From NCBI GenBank assembly GCA_003021725.1, contig PXRA01000036.1, forward strand, positions 1-32,732: DNA of 32,732 bases. The letters are read 5' to 3'. Of the stretch, positions 23,716-32,142 are shown piece by piece; position 1 is the first letter of the stretch, and every line of letters begins with the position of its first letter. The notes under the pieces are model-generated. The model saw only the letters and a list, made by a program, of their open reading frames with translations, was not told the DNA's origin and did not search any database. The translations under genes and the position numbers were made by a program. The DNA comes from Halobacteriales archaeon QH_8_64_26. GTDB taxonomy: Archaea > Halobacteriota > Halobacteria > Halobacteriales > Halococcaceae.

Positions 23716-24452
23716 CAGGGGAGAAAGCCGAGATCACGATCGAGACGCCGACCGTCGAGGCGGCCGGCCGTCTAGCGGGGTGGTGGGTCGCGATGGCGAA
23801 CGAACAGCGCACGCATCGCTCGCACCTGCTCGGCGAGCCCAACCGGAGGCTCATCAAGGAGGCGATGGCTCGCCACGTCGTGACCGACGGCCTGCTCGTC
23901 GCCCGCCTCGACGGCGCGGACGCTCCGAGGACCCTCTCGCTCCCGAACGGCGTGGTCGGCCCGAGCGAAAACGAGGACGCGCCCGGGACGCTTCTCGAAG
24001 CCGGACTGCCCGATCGAAGCGGGGCAGGACACCGGGACCGGACGGGAAGCCGGCGACCGGAACGAGCGGGCGGTGGGGAAGCGACCGGAGGGGCTGGGGC
24101 CATCGTCGGGTTCGTGATGTACGGCCCGGAGACCGGAAGCTACGAGCAGTCGGTCGATCGAGGGATCATCGAGAACGTCTTCGTTCATCCCGACCATCGG
24201 GATCAGGGGATCGGCACGGCGCTGTTGGACGCCGCCGAGCGCGCGCTGGCGGAAAGCGGGGTCGATACGATCGCGCTCGAAGTCATGGCTGCCAACGACG
24301 CCGCCCGGCGCTTCTACGCTCGCCGTGGCTACCGGCCCCACCGTCTCGAACTCGAAGTGCCAGCCGAGGACGTCGATACTGGGGCCAAAGCCGAGAGCGA
24401 AGTCGAGCCCGGACCGGAAAGCGACAGGCACACAAACGAGGGCGATCCGTAG
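23712..24452 (+). CDS. GNAT-family N-acetyltransferase with internal low-complexity insert
   Basis: In this 246-residue protein the acetyl-CoA-binding core lies in the C-terminal half: IIENVFVHPDHRDQGIGTALLDAAERALAESG (Q-x-x-G-x-G/A loop), then LEVMAANDAARRFYARRGYRP. Residues about 85-131 are a Gly/Arg/Glu-rich insertion, and the last 30 residues are acidic. The start overlaps the pgk stop (ATGA), so it is probably co-translated with pgk. The substrate (an amine or protein N-terminus) is unknown. Its stop is only six bases before tRNA-Thr. Confidence 0.86.
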   Translation: MTGEKAEITIETPTVEAAGRLAGWWVAMANEQRTHRSHLLGEPNRRLIKEAMARHVVTDGLLVARLDGADAPRTLSLPNGVVGPSENEDAPGTLLEAGLPDRSGAGHRDRTGSRRPERAGGGEATGGAGAIVGFVMYGPETGSYEQSVDRGIIENVFVHPDHRDQGIGTALLDAAERALAESGVDTIALEVMAANDAARRFYARRGYRPHRLELEVPAEDVDTGAKAESEVEPGPESDRHTNEGDP

Positions 24453-24458
24453 TCAAGT

Positions 24459-24532
24459 GCCAGGGGAGCTTGGGCGGAGCAAGCACTCGATTTGTAATCG
24501 AGATTTCGTGGGTTCGAATCCCACCCCTGGCT
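24459..24532 (+). tRNA. tRNA-Thr (anticodon UGU)
   Basis: This is a full cloverleaf. The acceptor stem is GCCAGGG (24459-24465) with CCCTGGC (24525-24531), and the D stem is GCTT/AAGC. The anticodon stem is CTCGA/TCGAG with loop TTTGTAA, giving TGT at 24493-24495. The variable loop is short, and the T arm is GTGGG-TTCGAAT-CCCAC. The discriminator is T24532 and CCA is not encoded. It begins six bases after the acetyltransferase stop, with no visible TATA box just upstream. Confidence 0.96.
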
Positions 24533-24684
24533 TTCATCACTGTCCGGTCGCTCGTAACCGGCGTTTCCCGCGACCCAGGCCAGTCCTTCCGGTTCTTACC
24601 GTCCTGTTATCGACTTCGTGAGGAAAGGCTCTATCGGGGGCAAGGAAGCGAGCCGAGCCGGAGTCGATTTTCGATCGACGAGGT

Positions 24685-24693
24685 GTTTTTATT
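24685..24693 (+). promoter_or_regulatory. TATA-like box of the small membrane protein gene
   Basis: GTTTTTATT is centred 26 bases before the ATG at 24715, the spacing expected for a leaderless transcript. It supports the reality of this short gene. Confidence 0.6.
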
Positions 24694-24714
24694 CGTGCCT
24701 GCCCCGTCTTGGGT

Positions 24715-24891
24715 ATGGACACTGCTCGCCTCGTACTTCTGGGTCATGTCCTCGTTTCCCTGCTTTTCTTCGCGGCGGCCGGCCAGTTCCTGCTCGGCGG
24801 CGCACCCATCGGCGCGGCACTACAGGCACTCATCGGAGCGATGATCGTCGCTTTGGGCATCGCACTATCCAGGATCATCGCTCGGCGGTAG
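24715..24891 (+). CDS. Small two-helix membrane protein
   Basis: This 58-residue protein has two hydrophobic segments, about residues 5-27 (RLVLLGHVLVSLLFFAAAG) and 30-51 (APIGAALQALIGAMIVALGIAL), with an Arg-rich end (SRIIARR). It has a good TATA-like box at the right distance. The ATG at 24715 is preferred to a TTG two codons earlier. I do not recognise a family. Similar tiny membrane proteins are common in haloarchaea and mostly uncharacterised. Confidence 0.7.
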   Translation: MDTARLVLLGHVLVSLLFFAAAGQFLLGGAPIGAALQALIGAMIVALGIALSRIIARR

Positions 24892-25084
24892 ACGAGGGTC
24901 CCCCGAGCAGCAGCCACCGGTTGACCGGGTGCGGACCCACCGATGGTACCGCCCCCACCGGCCGGTCACCGGCGGTCGAGAGGGGGTGGGGAGTAGTCGA
25001 GGAAGCGTGTGCTGAAAGCCGGTTCGGACCCAAATGGACTGCCGCAAGCCGACGGTTTAGGTGTCGATAGCTCCCAGCGAGTCC

Positions 25085-25807
25085 ATGTCGTTCGAGGCGA
25101 CCATCACATCGATCCACGAGATGACACCGGACGTGAAGCAGTTCGTCGTCCGGGCCGATGAGCAGTTCGAGTACGAACCCGGCCAGCACACCACTGTCCG
25201 GTTCGACCCCGAGGAGGCGGGCATCGACGCCGAGGAGGACGGCCCGGTGATCCGGCCCTATACCGCGACGAACCTCCCGGGAACCGAGGCGATCACGCTC
25301 GCGATCAAGCGCTACGAGGAGGGTACCGCATCGGTCTATATGCACGAGCGCAGTACCGACGATACGATCACGCTCGGCGATCTCGAAGGGAACCTCACGC
25401 TCCGCGATCCCGAGGAGGACGTCGTCTTCGTCTCGACGGGCACGGGTATCACGCCGATGATCCCCATACTGCGCCAGTACGCCAGGGAGGGCACCGGCGA
25501 GGTACACTTCTTCTACGGGGAGAAGACCCAAGAGGACCTCATGTACCGCGAGACGCTCGATACGCTCGACGCCCAGAATCCCAATCTCTCGGTGGTCTAC
25601 TCGCTCTCGGAGGAGGAGTGGGACGGCCCGACCGGCCACGTCCAGGAACACATCGAGGAGTACGTCGATGACCCCGAGAGCCGGCGGTACTACACCTGTG
25701 GCGTACCTCAGATGGTCGTCGACACGAAAGAGCACCTCGACGAGCTGGGCGTCCCCGACGAGCAGATCGTCAGCGAGGGCTGGGAGGAAGGCGCGATCGA
25801 GGACTGA
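25085..25807 (+). CDS. Ferredoxin-NADP reductase-type FAD/NAD(P) oxidoreductase
   Basis: This 240-residue flavoprotein has an FAD-binding domain (YEPGQHTTVRFD, then RPYTATNLPG). Its NAD(P)-binding domain has VFVSTGTGITPMIPILRQYA (about residues 119-138), EVHFFYGEKTQEDLMYRETL and YYTCGVPQMVVDTKEHL. It moves electrons between NAD(P)H and a redox partner such as ferredoxin. The ATG at 25085 is chosen over a GTG at 25061 because the domain starts there and a GGTTTAGG box lies about 27 bases upstream. No other electron-transfer gene is adjacent. Confidence 0.88.
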   Translation: MSFEATITSIHEMTPDVKQFVVRADEQFEYEPGQHTTVRFDPEEAGIDAEEDGPVIRPYTATNLPGTEAITLAIKRYEEGTASVYMHERSTDDTITLGDLEGNLTLRDPEEDVVFVSTGTGITPMIPILRQYAREGTGEVHFFYGEKTQEDLMYRETLDTLDAQNPNLSVVYSLSEEEWDGPTGHVQEHIEEYVDDPESRRYYTCGVPQMVVDTKEHLDELGVPDEQIVSEGWEEGAIED

Positions 25808-25928
25808 GAGGGCGTGGAGAGGGGACTAGCCTTCCCGATCGAGGCGTAATCGAGGCATCGAGGAGCCTCTGTTCGGAGCCGATCGACAACGAAGGAGCTG
25901 AACGACCCACAGGTCGACGCTCGATCGG

Positions 25929-27167
25929 CTACTCGTAGCGAAGCGCGTCGATCGGGTCGGTCTTGGCGGCCCGCCAGGCGGGATAGGCCCCGGCGAGCAC
26001 CCCGACCGTGATCCCAACGGCGATCGCCCCGGCGAACAGGAGAGGGTCGAGCGTGAGGGGGATCTCGGCGTAGGCGGTCGCGGCGTACCCGCCGACCGCC
26101 CCGACCACCGCGCCCAGTAGCGCGCCGATCACCCCCAACAGAACGGCTTCGGTGATGAACAGTTGCAGGATGTCCCGCTGGCGCGCGCCGGTGGCTTTCA
26201 TGATACCGATCTCCCGGGTGCGCTCGGTGACGCTCACGAGCATGATGTTCGCGATCCCGATCGAGCCGACGAGCAGGGAGATGGTCGCGATCCCCACGAT
26301 GAAATCGGTAAAGGTGGAGATGATCTCCTCGATCTGGCCGAGCAGCTGCTCGTTCGTTTGGACATTAAAGACATAGGACTGGGGCTTTAGCTGCCGGGCA
26401 TCGGAGCCATTGAGGAGGTACGTCTGCACTCGGTCCTGAGCCGGATCGAGCGCCGAGAAATTGTTGGCTTCGATCGTGAGGAACGGATAGACGTTCTGTT
26501 CGCGGTCGGTTCCCGGGACCTCCCTGGTGACGTTATAGAAGGGATCGGTCGGGACGTAGACCTGTGGGGCCTGGCTGCCGAATCCGCCGACAGGGCCGGC
26601 CGAGGAGCTGTTCAGGATCCCGACGACGCGGACCTCGAACGCTCGACCGTCCGCGAGCGCGAGCGTGTACTGATCGCCGACCGAGGCGTTCGGCTGGAAC
26701 AGCGCCGCGGCGGCTTCGTTCAGCAGGACTTCCGGTTCGCCGGCGCGGTAGACCCGGCCCTCGGCGATCTGGCTCTCGTTGAAGAAGGCCGGCGGCGTGG
26801 CCGTCACCCCGCCGAACCCGGTCGCTTGGGCGCCCTGTGAGAGCCCCGCGGTCGCGACCTGGCCTCGCGGGATCACCTCACTAACCCCGGAGGTGTTCGC
26901 CAGTCGATCGACGTCGCTCGCGGTGAAGACGGGTTGGGCACCGCTGCCGGGCGGTCCGTCCTGGTCCGGGGCGACCCAGGCGCTCATTACAGGCTCCTGT
27001 CCGCCGGTGACCTCGCCGACGACGTCGGCCTGGAGGCTCACTCCCAACGTAACGAAAACGATCACCGCCGCGACCCCGATGATCACGCCGAGCGTCGTGA
27101 GCGTCGATCGGAGCTTGTGCCCCTGGATCGAGCGCCAGCTCATTCGCAGCGACTCGCCGACGTCCAT
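25929..27167 (-). CDS. MacB-type ABC transporter permease
   Basis: This 412-residue MacB/FtsX-type permease has one N-terminal membrane helix (about residues 20-45, LTTLGVIIGVAAVIVFVTLG) and a large extracytoplasmic MacB domain (about 55-280). Three C-terminal helices carry GIATISLLVGSIGIANIMLVSVTERTREIGIMKATGARQRDIL, the FtsX signature. Such pairs move lipids, peptides or lipoproteins, or act mechanically on cell-surface systems. The ATG directly follows the stop of the ATPase gene. The transported substrate is unknown. Confidence 0.92.
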   Translation of the reverse strand: MDVGESLRMSWRSIQGHKLRSTLTTLGVIIGVAAVIVFVTLGVSLQADVVGEVTGGQEPVMSAWVAPDQDGPPGSGAQPVFTASDVDRLANTSGVSEVIPRGQVATAGLSQGAQATGFGGVTATPPAFFNESQIAEGRVYRAGEPEVLLNEAAAALFQPNASVGDQYTLALADGRAFEVRVVGILNSSSAGPVGGFGSQAPQVYVPTDPFYNVTREVPGTDREQNVYPFLTIEANNFSALDPAQDRVQTYLLNGSDARQLKPQSYVFNVQTNEQLLGQIEEIISTFTDFIVGIATISLLVGSIGIANIMLVSVTERTREIGIMKATGARQRDILQLFITEAVLLGVIGALLGAVVGAVGGYAATAYAEIPLTLDPLLFAGAIAVGITVGVLAGAYPAWRAAKTDPIDALRYE

Positions 27168-28247
27168 TCAGCGACTCCCGTGGCCGTAGGACTCCGAGTC
27201 GGCGCGCTCGCCATCACCGGCGGCGTGCTCCGATTCGGTCTCGAAGAGGACCCCTTCCTCCCTGCGGTCGCCGGCTTCCGACTCACCGACCCCGTTTCCG
27301 GTGCCGTCACTACCGTCATCGCCGCCGTCTTCGCTCGCCGTTGAACCCGAGGCATCCCAGCCGGTTGCGGTTCCGGTTCCGGCCCCGACCTCGGTATCGC
27401 TATCGGTGTCGGTGTCGGCGGCGGCGGTCCCGCCCGCTCGTCGCGGGTGCTCGATGCCCTCGATCGCCTCGATTCGTCCGTCCCGGAGGTGGACGATGCG
27501 ATCGGCGTGTTCGGCGACCGGGCGCTCGTGGGTCACCAGTAGTATCGTGTTGCCGGCGTCGTGGAGCTCTTCGAACAGCCCCAGGATCTCGCTGCCGGTC
27601 TCCGTATCGAGATTGCCGGTGGGTTCGTCCGCGAGGATGATCTCGGGGTCGTTCGCGAGCGCGCGGGCGATCGCGACGCGCTGGCGCTGTCCCCCCGAGA
27701 GTTCGGTGGGCTGGTGGTCGAGCCGGTCGCCGAGGCCGACCTGGGTAAGTAAGTGCTCGGCACGCTCGACGCGTTCCTCGCGGGACCGATCCCGAAAGAC
27801 CATCGGGAGAGCGACGTTCTCGCTCGCGGTGAGCCGGGGCATCAGGTTAAACGTCTGAAAGACGAACCCGACCTTCTCGCCCCGGAGGATCGCTTTACCG
27901 TTCTCCGAGAGGGCGGCGACGTCCTCGCCGCCGACCTCGACGACGCCTTTCGAGGGCGTATCGAGACAGCCCACGAGGTTCATCAGCGTGCTCTTGCCCG
28001 AGCCGCTTGGCCCCATGACCGCAGTGTAGGAGCCCGAAGGGATCGCGAGCGAGACGCCTGCGAGTGCGTGGACCGGTTCGCCGAGGTGGTAGGTCTTCGT
28101 GACCTCGCGCAACTCGACGGCGGTCTCAGCCTCCGGGTCGGGATCGGCATCAGCATCAGCGTCGGTATCGGTGCTCGGGTCGGAATCGGGACCGACGGTC
28201 GAACCGGTACTGGCGAGCGCGTCAGCCGTCCCGTTCCGGTCAGTCAT
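27168..28247 (-). CDS. MacB/LolD-type ABC transporter ATP-binding protein
   Basis: In this 359-residue ATPase the domain starts near residue 43 (VELREVTKTYHLGEPVHALAGVSL). Walker A is GPSGSGKST, the Q loop has VFQTFNLMPRLT, the signature is LSGGQRQRVAIARAL, and Walker B is IILADEPTGNLD. A 42-residue acidic Asp/Pro/Thr-rich leader and a tail of about 85 residues, rich in Thr, Gly and Asp, flank it. It is the first gene of the two-gene exporter operon. A CATATG box about 26 bases upstream fits the ATG. Confidence 0.92.
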   Translation of the reverse strand: MTDRNGTADALASTGSTVGPDSDPSTDTDADADADPDPEAETAVELREVTKTYHLGEPVHALAGVSLAIPSGSYTAVMGPSGSGKSTLMNLVGCLDTPSKGVVEVGGEDVAALSENGKAILRGEKVGFVFQTFNLMPRLTASENVALPMVFRDRSREERVERAEHLLTQVGLGDRLDHQPTELSGGQRQRVAIARALANDPEIILADEPTGNLDTETGSEILGLFEELHDAGNTILLVTHERPVAEHADRIVHLRDGRIEAIEGIEHPRRAGGTAAADTDTDSDTEVGAGTGTATGWDASGSTASEDGGDDGSDGTGNGVGESEAGDRREEGVLFETESEHAAGDGERADSESYGHGSR

Positions 28248-28393
28248 TACGTGTTAATAGGAAACGAACATATGAGGGGTTGTCGGTCGTCGATCGGGAA
28301 CTGGACGGCGATACCGAATCGACATCGAATCGAAGACGGTACGATCGGTGAAGGGTCGTAGCTCCCCAGCAACGCCGAGGGGTTCTCAGGGCC

Positions 28394-28582
28394 TCATTGC
28401 TCGTCGTCCCACCCGTCGAGACAGGCCTCGTCGCAGAAATGCCGTGTCTGCACCTCGCCGTCCTCGATCCAGGTCACGGCGCGGTGGGTCGATTTTTCGA
28501 CGACCGGATCGCCGCAGTTTCCACACCGAGGAGCGTCCGCTTCGGTGACGTCCGTGCCGAGATCGGATGTCGGGTCTATCAT
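28394..28582 (-). CDS. Haloarchaeal zinc-finger miniprotein (DUF7576-like)
   Basis: This 62-residue protein has two cysteine pairs: CGNCG (about residues 20-24) and CDEAC (about residues 50-54). The sequence EKSTHRAVTWIEDGEVQTRHFCD lies between them. It resembles small haloarchaeal zinc-finger proteins of the DUF7576 kind. The function is unknown. It stands alone and is not overlapped by any supported gene. Confidence 0.72.
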   Translation of the reverse strand: MIDPTSDLGTDVTEADAPRCGNCGDPVVEKSTHRAVTWIEDGEVQTRHFCDEACLDGWDDEQ

Positions 28583-28676
28583 GAGAGGAACTCACTGGTC
28601 GGAGACACTTACGTGATATCCTCCGGTCGCCCGATTCGAGCGGATCCTACTGCCCGCCGGTCGACGGTCGTCGGGG

Positions 28677-28991
28677 TTACTCCCGGCGCTCGAAGCGGTG
28701 ACGGACGGCGGTGTGATCCTCGTTCCACTCGATGCCGTGGGTGCGTTCGATGCGGTCGCGATAGGCTTCGAGGTCGGGCGAGCCCTCCGCGCGGGCGTCG
28801 GCGTCGGTCGGCTCGCCCAGTCGCCGTCCCGTGACGTCGATGACCTCGAAGCGCTCCCCACGGACCTCGAAGGTGTCGCTCACTTCGGCGTAGGCGTCGC
28901 CGCGGTGCAGTTGGGTGATCTCTCCCTCCAGAACCGCCTCACGGAGTCCCTCGGCGGGCAATAGGTCGTCGGCATCGATGTCGGTCGTCAA
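28677..28991 (-). CDS. ASCH/PUA-like small protein
   Basis: This 104-residue protein begins with a TTG (TTDIDADDLLPAEGLREAVLEGEITQLHRGDAYAEV) and has a beta-rich body (TFEVRGERFEVIDVTGRRLGEPTDADARAEG). It ends ERTHGIEWNEDHTAVRHRFER. The layout resembles an ASCH/PUA-type RNA-binding fold. The TTG at 28991 is preferred because reading further upstream is Arg/Ser-rich and looks non-coding. No rescue by an upstream ATG is seen. Family assignment is tentative. Confidence 0.6.
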   Translation of the reverse strand: MTTDIDADDLLPAEGLREAVLEGEITQLHRGDAYAEVSDTFEVRGERFEVIDVTGRRLGEPTDADARAEGSPDLEAYRDRIERTHGIEWNEDHTAVRHRFERRE

Positions 28992-29043
28992 GGGTCTTCC
29001 GTCCCAGCTCGGCAAGTCAGTCGGTCGTGACCTCTCGGAGCGA

Positions 29044-29445
29044 CTACGGGGCTGCTCGCGGGTTCTTCTCGGCACTCGTCTTCCCCTCTTGGCGGGCACG
29101 TGCCATCCCGATCCCGAACCCGAGCGCGGCGAACCCGACCCCGAGTACGAGAAGAGCAACGGTGAGGCCGAGTCGGTCGGGACCCGGGAGACTCATTGTT
29201 CCGAACCACGCGACGAACGTGAGAAAGCCGGTGAACGTACCGTATCACAGAGAGGTGCCCCGGCCCGGCGTCTCGAACCGCCAGAACATGAGGTCGTCGT
29301 GACGAAACGCGAGTCCGATAGCGACGGCCCAGGACAGAGCCATCGTCCCAGCCAATTCGGGGTTCGGAACCAATCAGACGAACGTTCCCGATCCGATACC
29401 GACGCCGAGGAGCGTCGCGAGTACCCGGGAGAAAAGACGGTTCAT
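29044..29445 (-). pseudogene. Four-helix membrane protein gene with two in-frame TGA codons
   Basis: From an ATG at 29445 one frame reads 133 codons to TAG (29044-29046), with TGA at codon 24 (29374-29376) and codon 67 (29245-29247). Translation through the stops gives a coherent protein. Four hydrophobic stretches appear: RVLATLLGVGIGSGTFV, GTMALSWAVAIGLAF, TFTGFLTFVAWFGTM and LTVALLVLGVGFAALGFGIGM. Between them is FRHDDLMFWRFETPGRGTSL, and the tail is a short basic one. No frameshift is needed, which argues for recent inactivation. An internal ATG at 29196 could still express the last 50 residues (one or two helices). Confidence 0.62.
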
Positions 29446-29522
29446 GCCTCGTATTACAGGTCAGGCGCACAACCGTTTTGTGGTACCGGTGGCCAACCAC
29501 CGGTCACGAGCGACCTCACCGC

Positions 29523-30545
29523 TCAGAGCACGCCAAGCAGACGCAGGCCGCCAAAGAGCAGATCGCCATAGACCAGCGCGAGACAGAGCCCGAAAAACAG
29601 CGGCACCAGAAAGGGGATCCCCGGCGTGATCCACACCCGCTCCTCGGTCGTGAGGGCGTCGAGACCCTCCCGGAGGTCCCCCGGAGAGGTGCCGTACGCC
29701 GTCGAATCGATGTCTTCCAAGAAGGCCGCCGCCCCCCAGGGGTCCTCGGTGGCCTCGGGAGTATCGATCCGGCCGAGGTCAGCGTCGGGACTCTCAGTGC
29801 TTCGCCCGACGCCCGAATCGTTCCCCTCGGCGAGCGCGCCGCCGTCGGCCGCGGTGGTCCGGATCGCGCCGTCGCCCGGCGGATTGCGCTCTTCAGGAAG
29901 GCTCCGGGGGTCGCGGTAGATCGATCGGTCGGCCCGTAGCTCTTCGAGGCTATGTCCGCGCCAACGCAGGTACATCCGCAGCGCGTCGAGATCGAGCCCC
30001 CCCCGACCCGGACCGACGTCGAGCAGCCGACCGTACTCGGTAGTGACGTCCGCTGTGGGTACCGGCCGGGCGACGAAGCCCCGGAGGGAGACCTCCCCGG
30101 CCAGCGCGTTCCGGGCGGCGAGCGCCACGGGGTAGAACACGCCCACCAGCACCGCGTTCGTGACGATCGTGAGCGAGAAGATCCCGAGAGCGGTCTCGAC
30201 GCTCGGGAGTGTGAGTCCGAGGAGCCCATAGGCCGGATAGACCGGGAACAGCACCGAGAGAATCATAAAGGCCTTCGCGTCCGCGCCGCCGAAACCACTC
30301 AGACGCCAGAAGGCATACGACAGAGGAACGACGAGCCCGGCGCTCAGCCCGACGCGTAGCAGAAAGAATCGTCGAGTCGGACCTCCTTCGAGCGAGAAGA
30401 ACTCGAAGAGAAGTGCCACGCCTGCCACGAACAGAAGGGGCAGCCAGACGCGGTCGGGCACCCGCCGGGTCGCGATGTCGCGCCAGGCGACCCACGCGAA
30501 CGCCGGCACCGCGAGCAGGCGCAGCAGGTCCGGAAGCGAGTTCAC
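29523..30545 (-). CDS. Archaeal prepilin peptidase (A24 family, PibD/FlaK type)
   Basis: This 340-residue membrane aspartic peptidase removes class III signal peptides from archaeal pilins and archaellins. The first catalytic Asp is in RDIATRRVPD (D23), and the second is in the GFGGADAK loop (about D89), the GxGD-type motif. Several hydrophobic helices precede a long soluble acidic insertion (about residues 150-300), and a final helix closes the protein. The start codon is GTG, and an A/T box (AATTATTATG on the minus strand, 30571-30580) lies about 30 bases upstream. No pilin genes are adjacent. Confidence 0.88.
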   Translation of the reverse strand: MNSLPDLLRLLAVPAFAWVAWRDIATRRVPDRVWLPLLFVAGVALLFEFFSLEGGPTRRFFLLRVGLSAGLVVPLSYAFWRLSGFGGADAKAFMILSVLFPVYPAYGLLGLTLPSVETALGIFSLTIVTNAVLVGVFYPVALAARNALAGEVSLRGFVARPVPTADVTTEYGRLLDVGPGRGGLDLDALRMYLRWRGHSLEELRADRSIYRDPRSLPEERNPPGDGAIRTTAADGGALAEGNDSGVGRSTESPDADLGRIDTPEATEDPWGAAAFLEDIDSTAYGTSPGDLREGLDALTTEERVWITPGIPFLVPLFFGLCLALVYGDLLFGGLRLLGVL

Positions 30546-30570
30546 GTCCCGAACGGGGGCGACGACCGAC

Positions 30571-30580
30571 CATAATAATT
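30571..30580 (-). promoter_or_regulatory. TATA-like box of the prepilin peptidase gene
   Basis: AATTATTATG on the minus strand lies about 30 bases before the GTG at 30545, which supports that start and leaderless expression. Confidence 0.5.
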
Positions 30581-30719
30581 CCGACTGTTTCGAATCGAAT
30601 AATGGCGGCGACGAGCACCAGTCGAGTCGGCCGATAGCCCTTCAGGGCGGCAGGGACCCGCCGCTAATCCCTCAAACGTGTCGTCGCGAAAAGATGTGAA
30701 CCGTTCGGCGAGAGGCCGC

Positions 30720-31109
30720 TCAGATGACGCGGTTCTGGAGGTAATCGAGGTGCTTTGCGTTATAGACGATCTTGACCTCGTCGTCGGCGGCCGAGCCGAT
30801 ACAGGTCAGGCGGACGTCCTTGTCCTCGACTTCCTCGTCCGAGAGGATCTGTTGCATGTCCATGTCGATCTCGCCTTCCTTGACGATCGCGGCGCAGTTC
30901 GCACACGCGCCGGCCCGACACGAGAAGGGCCAGTCATACCCCTCGGCCTCCGCGGCTTCGAGGATGTACTCCGATTCGTTGACGTCTAGGGTACCGTAGT
31001 CCTCCTCGTCGAGACCGGCGTCGGCGGCCTCATCGAAGAGGTCGTCGTCGTCCATGCTCCATCCGTGATCGTCCAGCACTTCGTAGTTCAGGTACTCTAC
31101 GGTAGGCAT
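30720..31109 (-). CDS. fdx: Halophilic 2Fe-2S ferredoxin
   Basis: This 129-residue plant-type ferredoxin carries the acidic N-terminal insertion typical of haloarchaea ([20 protein letters not shown], about residues 18-37). The cluster ligands are in [14 protein letters not shown] and the later LTCIG, that is C-x4-C-x2-C...C. It is the main soluble electron carrier, for example for 2-oxoacid oxidoreductases. The second of two adjacent ATGs (31109) is used since known haloarchaeal ferredoxins begin PTVEYLNYE after Met. Several A/T-rich boxes lie upstream at 31135-31167. Confidence 0.96.
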   Translation of the reverse strand: MPTVEYLNYEVLDDHGWSMDDDDLFDEAADAGLDEEDYGTLDVNESEYILEAAEAEGYDWPFSCRAGACANCAAIVKEGEIDMDMQQILSDEEVEDKDVRLTCIGSAADDEVKIVYNAKHLDYLQNRVI

Positions 31110-31320
31110 CATCGGTTGTTCGATCCAAGGCCTGTTAACTCTGCTGTTTTAGAAGAGCTTTTTTAGGCGAGCCATATCCTCTCGCCGCCGTATTCATCGG
31201 TCTCAGCGGTCGAGCCGCTGGTCGCGACGAGGGTTCTCGGCCGCTCAGCGTGGCGTCTTATCGGGGCCAGCACGCACGTTGGCAGACCGCAGGCATGGGG
31301 TGAGTCGGTTCGCCTCGGTG

Positions 31321-32142
31321 TTACTCCTCGGATCGGGCCGGCGGGCGAGCGCCGTCGAACGCTCGCGGTTCGAAGTCCTCGTCCGCTAAGAACGTCCCGG
31401 CGCGCTCGCGGAATTCCTCTGAGTCCCAGACGCAGGCGGTGAGTTCCCGGGCCATCTCGCGATTCTGGAGGCCGACGTTCGCCCAGGGCTTGAGGACCGC
31501 TTTGATCGTCCGGTAGGCCTGGGGGCTTTTCGTATCGACGATCGTCCCCACGAGATCGATGGCGCGGCGCTCCGCGTCGCCGTCTGGAACCACGCGGTTG
31601 ATCAGTCCGAAGGCCCGGGCCTCCTCGGCGTCTAGCATGCGGCCGGTCAACAGCAGGTCCTTCGCGCGTTTCTCGCCGACGATGAGCGGGAGCAACTGGA
31701 CGCCCCCGCCCGCCGCGGTCGCGCCGACGCCGACCTCCGGCTGGGTGAACCAGGCGCTTTCCTCGGCGACGATCAGGTCACAGGCCGAGGTCAATTCGTT
31801 CCCGCCGGCCGCACAGATCCCCTGCACGCCCACAACGACCGGCTTCCCCGTGTCTCGGAGGATGTCAAGCGCCTCGAAGTAGGCCGTCATGAACCGTATC
31901 CCTTCCTCGAAGGGGAGGTCCCCGAGGTAGTGCAGGTCCGCCCCCGCACAGAAGGTCTCGCCGGTCGCACTTACCACGATCCCCTGGACGTCCTCGGCCC
32001 GGTCGGCGTCGGTGATGGCCTCGGCGAACGCAAGCATCGTCTCCATATCGAGGACGTTGTTGCGATCCGAGGCGTCGAGGCGGATAACGGCGATCCGATC
32101 GTCTGCCGCACGTTCGGCGGCGACTGTGTCGTACGTCGGCAT
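31321..32142 (-). CDS. Enoyl-CoA hydratase/isomerase family protein
   Basis: This 273-residue crotonase-fold enzyme has oxyanion-hole residues in FCAGADLHYLG and GICAAGGNELTSACDL. Both usual catalytic glutamates are present in GNEL and FTQPEVGVG, so hydratase activity is plausible. Later segments GEKRAKDLLLTGRMLDAEEARAFGLINRVVP fit the family. The ATG at 32142 is used; an ATG four codons upstream (32154) is possible. The substrate acyl-CoA is not evident, and the gene is not linked to other beta-oxidation genes here. Confidence 0.9.
   Translation of the reverse strand: MPTYDTVAAERAADDRIAVIRLDASDRNNVLDMETMLAFAEAITDADRAEDVQGIVVSATGETFCAGADLHYLGDLPFEEGIRFMTAYFEALDILRDTGKPVVVGVQGICAAGGNELTSACDLIVAEESAWFTQPEVGVGATAAGGGVQLLPLIVGEKRAKDLLLTGRMLDAEEARAFGLINRVVPDGDAERRAIDLVGTIVDTKSPQAYRTIKAVLKPWANVGLQNREMARELTACVWDSEEFRERAGTFLADEDFEPRAFDGARPPARSEE

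Noticed and set aside
29245-29376. TGA codons in the membrane-protein remnant read as selenocysteine
   Set aside because: No downstream insertion element is visible, the sites lie beside membrane segments, and haloarchaea are not known to encode selenocysteine.
31254-31300. A TATA-like CTTATC box followed by ATG-GGG-TGA ahead of the enoyl-CoA hydratase stop
   Set aside because: The reading ends after two codons, so it is at best a promoter remnant.
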